Source of the DNA: Salibacterium salarium
GTDB taxonomy: Bacteria > Bacillota > Bacilli > Bacillales > Marinococcaceae
DNA length: 64,000 bases
Assembly (NCBI RefSeq): GCF_030813635.1
Contig: NZ_JAUSUM010000004.1
Coordinates: forward strand, 80,851 to 144,850
Direction of reading: 5' to 3'
Positions 26,026-34,637 of the stretch are shown here, in pieces. The stretch's first letter is position 1; each line of letters begins with the position of its first letter. The notes beneath the pieces are model-generated. The model was not told the origin of the DNA. It saw nothing but the letters and a program-made list of their open reading frames with translations, and ran no database searches. Position numbers and translations under genes: made by a program.

Positions 26026-26427
26026 ATGGAATTCAATAGTTTTACGGCTAGTCAAGTCAGAATCGCCAGACCGACAGACAAATTTGAAGAGGTCATCGAT
26101 TTTTATGAGAAGGGCTTAGGACTCAGTCAAATAGAAGAATTTAAGAGTAATGAATATGAAGGGGTAATATTTGGGCTGCCCGGGGTTAACTACCACTTGG
26201 AATTCACCCGTCACGTTGATGGAAGTCCCTGTCCCGCGCCAACGAAAGATAATCTTTTAGTTTTTTATATATCAAATGAAAATGAAATCCATCAGGTCTT
26301 AGATCGAGTGAAAAACATGGGATATAAAGAAGAAGAACCTGAAAACAGCTATTGGAAAGAACAAGGAATTACAATAGAAGATCCGGACGGCTGGAGAGTT
26401 GTTTTGATGAATCGATCGTATGAATAA
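26026..26427 (+). CDS. VOC (glyoxalase/bleomycin-resistance) family protein, YycE-like
   Basis: The 133-residue protein consists of two beta-alpha-beta-beta-beta modules of the vicinal-oxygen-chelate fold: RIARPTDKFEEVIDFYEKGLGL in the first half and the second closing with IEDPDGWRVVLMNR. It is close to B. subtilis YycE. Family members bind a metal between paired modules and act on small electrophiles or bind antibiotics; the histidine in NYHLEFTRH and glutamates may be ligands. It starts with ATG after GAAAGGCG. The function of YycE is unknown. Confidence 0.8.
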   Translation: MEFNSFTASQVRIARPTDKFEEVIDFYEKGLGLSQIEEFKSNEYEGVIFGLPGVNYHLEFTRHVDGSPCPAPTKDNLLVFYISNENEIHQVLDRVKNMGYKEEEPENSYWKEQGITIEDPDGWRVVLMNRSYE

Positions 26428-26664
26428 TTGAAATATTCATACCGGCCAGCAGTATGTGTTGAATGTCTTAGGGCTAATGATATTGGCACAAGAGCACACC
26501 AAGGTCTATTCGAAAAAAACTTGGAATTCTACCGCATCTACGGGGAAGGACCTGTTTCTAGTTTCATTGATAAAGTAAAAATTACGCCGATATATATGGG
26601 AAAACCGCTGATTTATACAGTTCCCCCGAGAGTGAAACAGACAGACTTAATCGAATTTGTGTAA
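26428..26664 (+). CDS. Unrecognised small ORF, possibly a truncated gene
   Basis: The frame begins at TTG immediately after the stop of the VOC gene and encodes up to 78 residues. It lacks a clear ribosome site of its own. The second half (LEFYRIYGEGPVSSFIDKVK and YMGKPLIYTVPPRVKQTDLI) looks like real protein with a conserved ending, whereas the start is poor in recognisable structure. It could be translated by coupling, or be the 3' part of a broken gene. No family is assigned. Confidence 0.4.
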   Translation: MKYSYRPAVCVECLRANDIGTRAHQGLFEKNLEFYRIYGEGPVSSFIDKVKITPIYMGKPLIYTVPPRVKQTDLIEFV

Positions 26665-26692
26665 CACACTTCATTTTATATCTTTTAACAAA

Positions 26693-26724
26693 AAGAACTT
26701 CGACCCTTTCATGAGGATCGAAGT
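26693..26724 (-). terminator. Rho-independent terminator of the GH59-like gene
   Basis: GAACTTCGA and TCGAAGTTC pair, followed on the minus strand by CTTTTTGTT. It lies just past the glycosidase stop codon. Confidence 0.7.
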
Positions 26725-26735
26725 TCAACAGTCAC

Positions 26736-29700
26736 TTATTTTTCGACTAATCCCTCCACCGCTTGTTGCATAGAGGTCTGTGCAGCATATACATCTATCT
26801 GAGAGGACTGTGGATTTTTCAGTACCTGTTTTGCATGCTGCCGGGCTTTATGGAACGTTTTCCAGCTGTCTTTCGTATAGTCTTTATGATTTTTGTCTTG
26901 ATGGTTCTCAAATAATTCCTGCAGGGAGGATTTATCTGTTTCTCCATCATTTGTTCCAGTGATGATATCCATTCCGTCTAGAACAAAGCTGCCTCGTTTC
27001 ACGACGATTTCTGCGGTATGGTTTTTGTTTTCTAGTCCTCGCAGCACATAGGATGTCTGTCTGTCACCGGCGGTATGAATCCGGTAATCCTCTTGAATGA
27101 GAGTATCATCCACATAGACATCAATTAACGCATCTGGGGTGGCTCCAAACAGGTTAAAGCCGGACCCTTCAAAGTCAAACACCATGCTGCTTGCTTTTTC
27201 CTCGGTATCCGGGGTGCTGTAAATATTGACACCACGATAATCCATGTACGTTTCTTTCGCTTCATTGTCTCCGAGTGACACCTTCAATGTGTGCTGTCCT
27301 TCTTCGAGGTTGCGCACGGAATAGCGGATGCCGCTCTCGGAGTCGACGGTGTGATCTCCCATGTCTTCGCCATCGAGTTCCACATTATAGGCGGTTTCTT
27401 CGCCCGCGCCTGCTAAATAGTCAATGCCGGTTCCGGTGAAATGAACAAGAATGTAGGGGTTATCGTCAAAATTTGCCCACGCATTGGTGCTGTTGGCGCC
27501 CCAGTCGTTTTCTCCTTCACGGTAGGCATATACCGTATTTTCCTCCCCGCTGATTTCTGATTCCTGCGATACGGCTGTAAACTGATCAGGGGCGAGCGTA
27601 TCTTTTGTCGTAAGGGTACGTTCTTCCGATGTTTCTACTTCCACATGGGTGAAGCTCGCGTACCCGTCGTTTGCCACCACCTTCAGTGTATGCTCGGTTT
27701 CTTCCAGGTTTTCCGCGGACCAGACCATCTGTTCCATTTCGCTGTTGTTCAGGTAATCTGCTTCACCAACCTGTTCCCCGTCGAGATAGACATCAGCGGT
27801 ACCATTGGATGGGTTTGTGATACCGTACAACCGGATTTCATTTCCTTTAAAAGTAATTTCAAATGATTCGCCGCCGGACCCCCAGGCATTCGTTCCATTG
27901 GAGGACCAGTCTCCGGAATAGTAGACTTTATTTAACGTGCCTTGTGTGTCGGTTGTATCCTGGTGGCCAATGTCCACGCCGTTCCAGACCGGAACATCGG
28001 TTTCTGTACTCATCAATGTACGGTTGAAATGGTCATAACCGGTACGGCTGTAGTTCCAATCGCCGACATAACCGATTGGATTCACGTCGTCATCGTTATT
28101 CCGGGCTTCCTCTTTCGAATCGTAGACATGCCCCTGGGCATTATCTATCTTTTCTGATTCATAGGAATAGCCGTCCAGCGGTTCGATTTTCAGGTTGTCG
28201 ATAAGTGTTTCATAATAACCGGAGCCAAGCGACACTCGTCCGGCCATGACTGTTTCCTCTTCATCGGTGTAGCTCGCGATTTCTTTTTCATCGAGATACA
28301 GCGTGAACGTATTTTCTTTGGCTTCCAGGGCTATATTGTGCCACTTGCTGCTGTCGAAGCCGTCGACCGTTCCTTCTTTAACGACGCTTCCCATTTTCAG
28401 TATTTCATAGGTTCCATCCTCATAAATTTTCGCATTATAAGGAGCCTGGGAATCACCGCCGTCCGCTTTCACCTGACGGACGCCGATTAAGGCATAATTG
28501 CTTCTGTTCTCCGCTTTCGGGGTGTGGGTATCGAGCAGAAAATCATACGATGCTTTGTAGTTCGCCCAGCGGTGGTCCCCGATATTGGTTGTCGGATTGC
28601 GGTCGGTCGCTGCGCCGTCATTTCCGCCCCATACAGCCCATTCTGCACCGATAATGTCAGGTGTTATTTTCTGCTGCAGCATGCTGCCGTGCTCGTCCGC
28701 CTGCGGGATCGTACGCTCCACCCGCTCAGCGCTGCCCTGTTCTTTTGGTTTCGTCGCTTCTTTTACGACCTCAAATGCGCCGGTTTGATCGGTGGTATAA
28801 CGCGGTGTACCGCCGCGACGTTCAATGTAATCTCTTCCTTCTTCATCGGTGCCGTACTCGTCATATTTAAAATCATCCTCGTAGGGAAGAGAAAGAGTCG
28901 TATTGTCGGACGTATCAACCGGGTCCGATTCATATTCAAAACCCTCCACCTCGGCCTGCTTGTCCAATGTTGAAATGGTTACGATCGAGTAGGGACTCAC
29001 TTCCACATTGTACTGCCCATTTTCCGGGGTGACAGTCCCGGTATGCTGAAACCAGTTTTCATCAATCGCTCCGCCATCCTTCGAACCTTTTGTTTCCCAG
29101 ATATGAACCGGGGCGTTTTCCTTTCCATTTAACTGTTCCGCCTGAATCGTATAACGACGGGTGTCTTCCGTATTGTTGGCAAATACAGTGGAGTAGTCAT
29201 CCGTTTCCGGGTCTTTCAGCGTCATGTAGTTGCGGGTGCTTGTATCAACTTCGACACCGCCGTCGAAAAATTCCCCGTCGCTGTAAGTTGCGCCCTGTAC
29301 ATACTGCCAGCGCTCATTTTTCTCTGTAGACCGGTCGTCATGCTCGACAAAGTTCATAACATGACGGACACCCTGCAGACCGCCGTCTGTTTCATAAAAG
29401 CCGGACCAGGGATCTTTGGCGCTGATTAAATGCTTCGGATTGTACGACGCACCTTCGTAGAAAGCACTGATGGAAGGCTGAAAGTCAAAAGATACAGCGT
29501 TCAGCGGGTTATCACCGGCCCCTTCCCAGGAATAGGCAGAAATAATGCGGGACGTGACATCCACGATGCCGTACTGTCCGCCGAGCCCGTTGTACTGCGG
29601 TTCCATGTTCTCCCTGTAACGCGCGTTGACCATGGGGGCAACACCTTCGGAGATCCAGATTTCTTTTGGTTCTTTTCCATTATCTTTCAGGGTGTTCTGA

Positions 29701-30533
29701 AGTTCTGTTAATGCATCCGAACCGGAGATTTCATAGTGGGTACTGATCACATCGATATCTTCCCGCAGGTTCTCATGATCGAGAAGGGTCTGGCTGATGG
29801 AAGATGTATCGCGGTACCCGTCCGCGGCCACAAGTTTGATATCTTCATAGTCTTCAGCGTAATTCGGTTCATCTTCAAGAGACGTAGTGAAATACTGCAG
29901 CCATTCTTCGTCGATTCTTCCGTTACCGTTTTGGGCCCGTTCATTCTGCGTCACACCGACATAATCCAGTTTGAAGCCGTATTCTTCTTCCACGGCATCC
30001 ATCGTATCTTTGTACCATTGGTATCTGTTTTCATAATTTTGATTGGCAGCACCTTCCCACGTCCACCGTGGTTCTCCCCAGCGCAGGATTTCGGTTGTAA
30101 TATTTTCATTGATCGATTTCGCATCAGCGGCGAACTGAAATCCAGCTCCGCGCAGGACATTAGCAGGTTCATCCTCATAACGCTTGGTGGCGGGCTCTGT
30201 TCCGGACGAAGAGTTCACATCCGCCCCCAGTTCAACTTTCACGTGGGCAAGCCCCGCACCGGTTTCGGGATCAAACAATTGATGCATAATCTCCCAGTAT
30301 GCTTCCGGATTTTCTTCCTTGTAGTCCATCATCAATCGTGTCGTGTTATTGGCAGAAACCGTGCCGAAACCTTTGAACCGGTGATCTTCATCTACATCAT
30401 TTCCATTGATGGTAATAGTTTCCCTTTCTTCATCCGCCAGCACTTTGTCACCTGTTGTCATGGTAACGAGTCCCGGTAAAACCAGTAGAAGAGCGGCGGA
30501 TGCCAGCTGTTTTTTTCCAAGCATCGTATTCAT
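26736..30533 (-). CDS. Secreted GH59-like glycosidase with lectin-like and carbohydrate-binding modules
   Basis: The 1265-residue protein has a signal peptide (cleavage near VLA-DEE), then a TIM-barrel region that resembles galactocerebrosidase-type family GH59: GFGTVSANNTTRLMMDY, GLAHVKVELGADVNSSSGTE, the acid/base candidate E198 in YVGVTQNERAQ and the nucleophile candidate E296 in IWISEG, then SAKDPWSGFYETDGG. A beta-sandwich follows (about 600-800, lectin/LamG-like, with TFTLYLDEKEIASY), then tandem galactose-binding-like modules (830-1180) and a C-terminal three-helix FIVAR-like segment. No sortase motif is present. It probably releases beta-galactosyl units from a complex glycan outside the cell. 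It is divergent from an importer operon and preceded by a cre-like box. Confidence 0.78.
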   Translation of the reverse strand: MNTMLGKKQLASAALLLVLPGLVTMTTGDKVLADEERETITINGNDVDEDHRFKGFGTVSANNTTRLMMDYKEENPEAYWEIMHQLFDPETGAGLAHVKVELGADVNSSSGTEPATKRYEDEPANVLRGAGFQFAADAKSINENITTEILRWGEPRWTWEGAANQNYENRYQWYKDTMDAVEEEYGFKLDYVGVTQNERAQNGNGRIDEEWLQYFTTSLEDEPNYAEDYEDIKLVAADGYRDTSSISQTLLDHENLREDIDVISTHYEISGSDALTELQNTLKDNGKEPKEIWISEGVAPMVNARYRENMEPQYNGLGGQYGIVDVTSRIISAYSWEGAGDNPLNAVSFDFQPSISAFYEGASYNPKHLISAKDPWSGFYETDGGLQGVRHVMNFVEHDDRSTEKNERWQYVQGATYSDGEFFDGGVEVDTSTRNYMTLKDPETDDYSTVFANNTEDTRRYTIQAEQLNGKENAPVHIWETKGSKDGGAIDENWFQHTGTVTPENGQYNVEVSPYSIVTISTLDKQAEVEGFEYESDPVDTSDNTTLSLPYEDDFKYDEYGTDEEGRDYIERRGGTPRYTTDQTGAFEVVKEATKPKEQGSAERVERTIPQADEHGSMLQQKITPDIIGAEWAVWGGNDGAATDRNPTTNIGDHRWANYKASYDFLLDTHTPKAENRSNYALIGVRQVKADGGDSQAPYNAKIYEDGTYEILKMGSVVKEGTVDGFDSSKWHNIALEAKENTFTLYLDEKEIASYTDEEETVMAGRVSLGSGYYETLIDNLKIEPLDGYSYESEKIDNAQGHVYDSKEEARNNDDDVNPIGYVGDWNYSRTGYDHFNRTLMSTETDVPVWNGVDIGHQDTTDTQGTLNKVYYSGDWSSNGTNAWGSGGESFEITFKGNEIRLYGITNPSNGTADVYLDGEQVGEADYLNNSEMEQMVWSAENLEETEHTLKVVANDGYASFTHVEVETSEERTLTTKDTLAPDQFTAVSQESEISGEENTVYAYREGENDWGANSTNAWANFDDNPYILVHFTGTGIDYLAGAGEETAYNVELDGEDMGDHTVDSESGIRYSVRNLEEGQHTLKVSLGDNEAKETYMDYRGVNIYSTPDTEEKASSMVFDFEGSGFNLFGATPDALIDVYVDDTLIQEDYRIHTAGDRQTSYVLRGLENKNHTAEIVVKRGSFVLDGMDIITGTNDGETDKSSLQELFENHQDKNHKDYTKDSWKTFHKARQHAKQVLKNPQSSQIDVYAAQTSMQQAVEGLVEK

Positions 30534-30619
30534 AACCCCTTTTTATCATTATAGTGCCGCTGTGACGTACGGTCCTCCTTTCTGTAAGTATCCATAACGG
30601 TTCTCATTGTACGTTGTTT

Positions 30620-30633
30620 TGTATGCGCTTTCA
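30620..30633. promoter_or_regulatory. cre-like site upstream of the GH59-like gene
   Basis: TGTATGCGCTTTCA matches the cre consensus at 13 of 14 positions and lies about 90 bases upstream of the glycosidase start, consistent with CcpA control of the locus. Confidence 0.45.
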
Positions 30634-30841
30634 TATAATTATTTTGCTTATTCTGAAAATAATTTGACTGCCTCGGCGGAGAAAGACCGTGTTAAATGGA
30701 AGGGATCGCGTTCGCACCGATAAACCACAAACAAACAACCGTAGATATAATATAAAATCCTGCTTGAAAAGCAGCGCGCGGGAACGGTCGCAGGTTTTCT
30801 GATGGTATGCTACTATAGGTAAAAAAAGGGAGGCGTACGGT

Positions 30842-30946
30842 ATGTATTGGGTGATCCTTGCCATAGTTGGGACATCTTTCTTTTTTTCGTTTTTCTTCGG
30901 GGAACAGTCATGGACTGACTATTACCTACTGGCGGTATTTATTTAA
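30842..30946 (+). CDS. 34-residue hydrophobic peptide
   Basis: ATG follows GGGAGG by about eight bases. The product is one hydrophobic stretch (WVILAIVGTSFFFSFFFG) ending in YYLLAVFI. Its stop overlaps the start of a second small frame as TAATG. The two may once have been one membrane protein now split by a frameshift, or be translationally coupled. No family is known. Confidence 0.4.
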   Translation: MYWVILAIVGTSFFFSFFFGEQSWTDYYLLAVFI

Positions 30947-31116
30947 TGATTATTATCGCCATCGCCCCCTATATAAAAAGGGACCAGGAAAGAAAAAACA
31001 GACAGCAGAAACGGAACCAGATATCCATAAATAAAAAGCCGATCCGCGTCACCATACCGGGCCGGTTTTTATGGTTGGTGCAGAACAATGCAATCCACTT
31101 CGGTTATGGACACTAG
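30946..31116 (+). CDS. 56-residue frame coupled to the preceding peptide
   Basis: It starts at ATG inside TAATG with MIIIAIAPYIKRDQERKNRQ, a hydrophobic start followed by a highly basic stretch. If joined to the preceding 34 residues by one frame change it would give a two-helix membrane protein with a basic tail. After about residue 35 it runs through a GCCG...CGG hairpin (around 31037-31072), so the real coding part probably ends there. Low confidence. Confidence 0.3.
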   Translation: MIIIAIAPYIKRDQERKNRQQKRNQISINKKPIRVTIPGRFLWLVQNNAIHFGYGH

Positions 31117-31219
31117 TTATTTGAAAGAAAATGATAGTGTCCAATAAGGAAAGTCTATCGGACACTAAGATATGAAAAACAGGATTAGTGGTTCCCAGGG
31201 GCAGATGTGTAACCACTAA
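31108..31219. repeat. Alternating GGACACTA / TAGTGTCC repeats and a second dyad upstream of the importer operon
   Basis: GGACACTA occurs at 31108 and 31160 and its reverse complement at 31135, giving overlapping stem or operator possibilities at about 26-bp spacing. A further 9-bp inverted repeat, TTAGTGGTT / AACCACTAA, lies at 31185-31193 and 31211-31219. They lie 120-230 bases before the operon promoter and could be binding sites for the AraC-type response regulator. Confidence 0.45.
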
Positions 31220-31333
31220 CCGCGCGAAAAAATGCGATAGTGCCGACTAAATGAATAATCTTCAGAAAAACACCTTTTCCGCAAAAAGCAAAATTCTTTT
31301 CATTTCAGTCAAATCTGTTCCATGTATCCAGCG

Positions 31334-31361
31334 TTGAAAACGCATACAATATACCTATAGT
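31334..31361 (+). promoter_or_regulatory. Sigma-A promoter of the carbohydrate importer operon
   Basis: TTGAAA and TATAGT are separated by 16 bases, placing a transcription start near 31368 and about 30 bases before the first gene. The promoter is overlapped by two cre-like boxes. Confidence 0.55.
31335..31348. promoter_or_regulatory. cre-like box overlapping the -35 element
   Basis: TGAAAACGCATACA matches the cre consensus at 13 of 14 positions and covers the -35 hexamer, a position that would block RNA polymerase. Confidence 0.5.
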
Positions 31362-31375
31362 TGAAACCGCTTACT
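31362..31375. promoter_or_regulatory. cre-like box at the transcription start
   Basis: TGAAACCGCTTACT matches the cre consensus at 13 of 14 positions. Together with the box at 31335 it brackets the -10 element. Confidence 0.5.
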
Positions 31376-31396
31376 AAAGCATTGGGGGTGATGGAT

Positions 31397-32344
31397 GTGG
31401 CAAAGAATGAAGCTACCACAGCATATCAAAGCAATACGAAGAAACAGCAGTTGGGCCGCTTCAAAAGCACGAAGTTCAAAGAAAACTTCGCAGGCTATAT
31501 GTTCGTGGCGCCGATGTTGATCGGAACAACTGTTTTAATCATTATTCCTATTTTTATCGCGCTGGCTGTCAGTTTTACGGACTGGGTCTTTATCAGTGGG
31601 TTTCAGAGCGCGGATTTCGTAGGGCTGGAGAATTTTAAAACGATGGTGCAGGATGAACCGTTCATCCAGTCAGTGGTGAACAACATCTGGCTGATCCTGG
31701 CCGTGCCGCTGACGATGGCGCTGTCGCTGGTACTCGCTGTCGTTATTAATAAAAATGTATACTTTAAGGGATTTTTCAAGGTTATTTATTTCATGCCTTA
31801 TATTTCCAGTATCGTAGCGATTGCAATTGTATTCCAGCTATTGTTCCACCCGGCGTACGGACCAATCAATGAGTTTCTCATGTCGATCGGCATTGATAAT
31901 CCACCGAAATGGCTGGCAGATTCCGACTGGGCGCTCGTATCGGTTATTATTATCACGGTGTGGACGTCGATTGGATTCAATCTTATTATCTATCTGGCCG
32001 GCCTGCAGAACATCCCGATGGATCTGTACGAAGCAGCGGATATAGACGGCGCTTCGGCCTGGGTGAAATTCAAAAACATCACCGTACCGTTGCTGTCGCC
32101 GACAACATTTTTCCTTTTAATCACAGGAATCATTTACAGTTTCAAATCATTTGAGCTGATTGTCGTGCTGACCGAAGGCGGCCCGGGGTATTCCACGTCG
32201 GTGATTGTGTATTACCTGTATGAGCAGGCCTTTGAAAATCTGAAATCCGGTTATGCGTCGGCCATTGCGATTACCCTGCTCGGTATGCTGCTTGTCATCA
32301 CAGCCATTCAATGGATCGGGCAGAAAAAATGGGTGAATTATTAA
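31397..32344 (+). CDS. Sugar ABC transporter permease, MalF/UgpA (LplB-like) type
   Basis: The approximately 315-residue membrane protein has six helices and the cytoplasmic EAA loop YEAADIDGASAWVKFKNITVPLLSP that contacts the ATPase. It is one half of the channel of a CUT1-type importer for oligosaccharides. I chose GTG at 31397, which has GGGGGTG at the right distance; ATG at 31391 abuts that site, and upstream codons lie before the predicted transcript start. It is followed by the second permease gene after 14 bases. No ATP-binding gene is present, as is usual for Firmicutes operons that use a shared MsmX ATPase. Confidence 0.9.
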   Translation: MAKNEATTAYQSNTKKQQLGRFKSTKFKENFAGYMFVAPMLIGTTVLIIIPIFIALAVSFTDWVFISGFQSADFVGLENFKTMVQDEPFIQSVVNNIWLILAVPLTMALSLVLAVVINKNVYFKGFFKVIYFMPYISSIVAIAIVFQLLFHPAYGPINEFLMSIGIDNPPKWLADSDWALVSVIIITVWTSIGFNLIIYLAGLQNIPMDLYEAADIDGASAWVKFKNITVPLLSPTTFFLLITGIIYSFKSFELIVVLTEGGPGYSTSVIVYYLYEQAFENLKSGYASAIAITLLGMLLVITAIQWIGQKKWVNY

Positions 32345-32358
32345 GGGGGTGAAAGATA

Positions 32359-33195
32359 GTGAATCGTCTGCGCAGGCTGAACACGAAAAAAGTTATCATT
32401 ACCATTATTATGTTCGCGATAGGGCTGTTATTTCTGATGCCGTTTATCTGGATGCTGTCCGCGTCCCTGAAGGCAGAAACAAATGTGTTTTCGTATCCGA
32501 TTGAATGGATACCGTCGGATTGGAAGTGGGACAATTACAGCCGGGTATGGTTCGGCGAGCAGCCTTTCATTCTGTACTACTGGAACTCCATCAAAGTAAC
32601 GGTGCTGACAACGCTGCTTTCTGTAACCGTTTCCGCGCTGGCGGCGTACGGATTTTCCAAAATTCACTTTAAAGGAAGGAATGCGCTGTTTCTGATCGTG
32701 CTTGCCACCTTTTTGATTCCGGCGCAGGCTATCCTTGTGCCGCAGTTCATGATGTACCGGGTGCTCAACCTGTTTGACACGCACCTTGGGTTGATTTTGC
32801 TGAACAGTTTCAGTGTGCTTGGAACGTTTCTATTAAGGCAGTTTTTCTCCAGTATTCAGGATGACTACATTGATGCGGCGAAAATGGACGGAGCTTCGCA
32901 TTTTACGATCTTTTACAAAGTTGTTGTGCCGATGATGATTCCGGCGATTTCGACCTACGCCATTCTCCGGTTTATCTGGACGTGGAACGATTACCAGGGA
33001 CCGCTTATCTTTCTGCGGTCGGACCATTTGTCAACGATCCAGCTGGCGATTGAGCGTTTCTCGACGAGCAGCGGGGAGTTATACAGTTTGATTATGGCAG
33101 GGTCGGTGTCGGCCATTCTGCCGCTGATCATTATTTTCATCATCGGCCAGAAATACGTTATTGAAGGAATCGCACGAGGGGGAGTAAAAGGGTAA
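32359..33195 (+). CDS. Sugar ABC transporter permease, MalG/UgpE (LplC-like) type
   Basis: The 278-residue protein is the partner permease: six helices with the EAA loop YIDAAKMDGASHFTIFYKVVVP and the family ending VIEGIARGGVKG. With the preceding permease it forms the transmembrane channel for an oligosaccharide. It starts at GTG after AAGGGGGTG. It lies between the first permease and the binding-protein gene with short gaps, so it belongs to the same operon. Confidence 0.92.
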   Translation: MNRLRRLNTKKVIITIIMFAIGLLFLMPFIWMLSASLKAETNVFSYPIEWIPSDWKWDNYSRVWFGEQPFILYYWNSIKVTVLTTLLSVTVSALAAYGFSKIHFKGRNALFLIVLATFLIPAQAILVPQFMMYRVLNLFDTHLGLILLNSFSVLGTFLLRQFFSSIQDDYIDAAKMDGASHFTIFYKVVVPMMIPAISTYAILRFIWTWNDYQGPLIFLRSDHLSTIQLAIERFSTSSGELYSLIMAGSVSAILPLIIIFIIGQKYVIEGIARGGVKG

Positions 33196-33225
33196 CCTTT
33201 TAACTATAATGAAGGGGGAATTATA

Positions 33226-34572
33226 ATGAAAAAATCACTGTTAACACTGTCGGGGACATTTCTACTTGCGACACTGGCGGCATGTTCCGGAGGCGGAGAT
33301 CAGGAAGCTTCTGATTCATCAGACGGCGGGGACGGCGGATCTTCCGGGGAGGAAGTCACGATCCGTCTCCACCATTGGTACAATGAAGAACAGGACAACT
33401 GGGACGACGTGATTGCCTCATTTGAGGAAGATCATCCGAACATTAACGTGGAGTCGGTAACACCGGAAAACAATGATGCTAACGAAACGATGCAGCAGAT
33501 TGACCTCGCTGCAGCGTCAGGGGACCAGCTCGATGTCATCATGGTCAACGATGCCTCCAACTACGCCCAGCGGGTGAGCCAAGGCATGTTTGAACCGCTG
33601 AATAGTTATATTGATGAAGCAGGGTTCAATTTTGATGAAGAATACCGTGTCAATACAGCCGTGGACGGTGAGCGTTACGCGTTGCCGGGAAAATATAATA
33701 TGCACTTTGTCATGATGAACCAGGATAAACTGGACGAAAATAATCTGGAACTTCCTACCGAATGGACGTGGAGCGACTTCATGGATTATGCCGACCAGTT
33801 GTCTGAAGGCGAAGGTGCCAATAAGATGTATGGAACGTACTTCCATACGTGGGTCGATTACGTCAAACTGGCAGCGTTCAACCAGCCGGAAAACAGCAAC
33901 CTTGTCAAAGATGACGGAACGACGTCCAATATCGATAGTGAGAAGATAAGACAGTCGCTTGAAATCAGGCAGCGGGGGCATAAAGATGGATCCGCCGTGC
34001 CGTATGACAACACAATATCCCAGGAGCTGTCGTACCGCGATCAGTTTTTCAACGAGTCTGCGGCAAGCATCTTGACGGGAAGCTGGATGATCAGTGAAGC
34101 AGGCGGTATTGACGGCAGTCCGTCACCGTTCAATGTCTCTTTTGCTCCGTACCCGAAAGCGGAAGAGGGAGATCCGGTTACGACGCCGGCCGGTGCTGAT
34201 TTCCTTTCCGTTTATTCCGGCTCCAAGAACAAGGACGCAGCGTTTGAATTCATCCGCTGGTACACGACCGAAGGTATCCAGGAACAGGGAAAATATCTGC
34301 CGGCATACCAAGACGCTGATCTGCAAGAAGTAGTAGATAACCTTGTTCAGGCAGGTGCTGCTCCGGACAAAGTCGACACTGAATCTCTCATCAACGTGCT
34401 GGAAACATCTGAAGCCGCGCCGCTTAACATCCCTCCAACCTATATCGGAGAGGTGGAAGACGCCTACATGAGTGAAACGGATGCTTTCCTTCTCGGGGAA
34501 CAGGATCTGGAGACGACGATACAAAATGCTGACGAAGCAGCACAGGAGATTATCGATAATAACGCAGAATAA
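33226..34572 (+). CDS. Sugar ABC transporter substrate-binding lipoprotein
   Basis: The 448-residue protein begins with a lipoprotein signal (MKKSLLTLSGTFLLATLAAC) and a Ser/Gly/Asp-rich linker, followed by a CUT1-type solute-binding fold: RLHHWYNEEQDNWDDVIASF, SGDQLDVIMVNDASNYAQRV and AASILTGSWMISEAGG. It would capture an oligosaccharide outside the membrane and deliver it to the two permeases encoded just before. It starts at ATG after AAGGGGG. A stable hairpin directly downstream probably protects its transcript, as is common for highly expressed binding proteins. Confidence 0.92.
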   Translation: MKKSLLTLSGTFLLATLAACSGGGDQEASDSSDGGDGGSSGEEVTIRLHHWYNEEQDNWDDVIASFEEDHPNINVESVTPENNDANETMQQIDLAAASGDQLDVIMVNDASNYAQRVSQGMFEPLNSYIDEAGFNFDEEYRVNTAVDGERYALPGKYNMHFVMMNQDKLDENNLELPTEWTWSDFMDYADQLSEGEGANKMYGTYFHTWVDYVKLAAFNQPENSNLVKDDGTTSNIDSEKIRQSLEIRQRGHKDGSAVPYDNTISQELSYRDQFFNESAASILTGSWMISEAGGIDGSPSPFNVSFAPYPKAEEGDPVTTPAGADFLSVYSGSKNKDAAFEFIRWYTTEGIQEQGKYLPAYQDADLQEVVDNLVQAGAAPDKVDTESLINVLETSEAAPLNIPPTYIGEVEDAYMSETDAFLLGEQDLETTIQNADEAAQEIIDNNAE

Positions 34573-34578
34573 CAAAAC

Positions 34579-34611
34579 GAAGGATGAGGGTCCATACGAC
34601 CCTGATCCTTC
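34579..34611 (+). promoter_or_regulatory. Intercistronic hairpin after the binding-protein gene
   Basis: GAAGGATGAGGGTC and GACCCTGATCCTTC pair at 13 of 14 positions around a 5-base loop. It lacks a strong T run, so partial termination or 3'-end protection of the binding-protein transcript is more likely than full termination. Confidence 0.6.
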
Positions 34612-34637
34612 CTCCTGTTTAGAGAGAAGGGTGAACT

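Noticed and set aside
26780-30479. Several long plus-strand open frames opposite the GH59-like gene
   Set aside because: They are antisense frames over a large GC-balanced coding gene, lack ribosome sites and give Cys/Phe/Arg-rich translations without domains.
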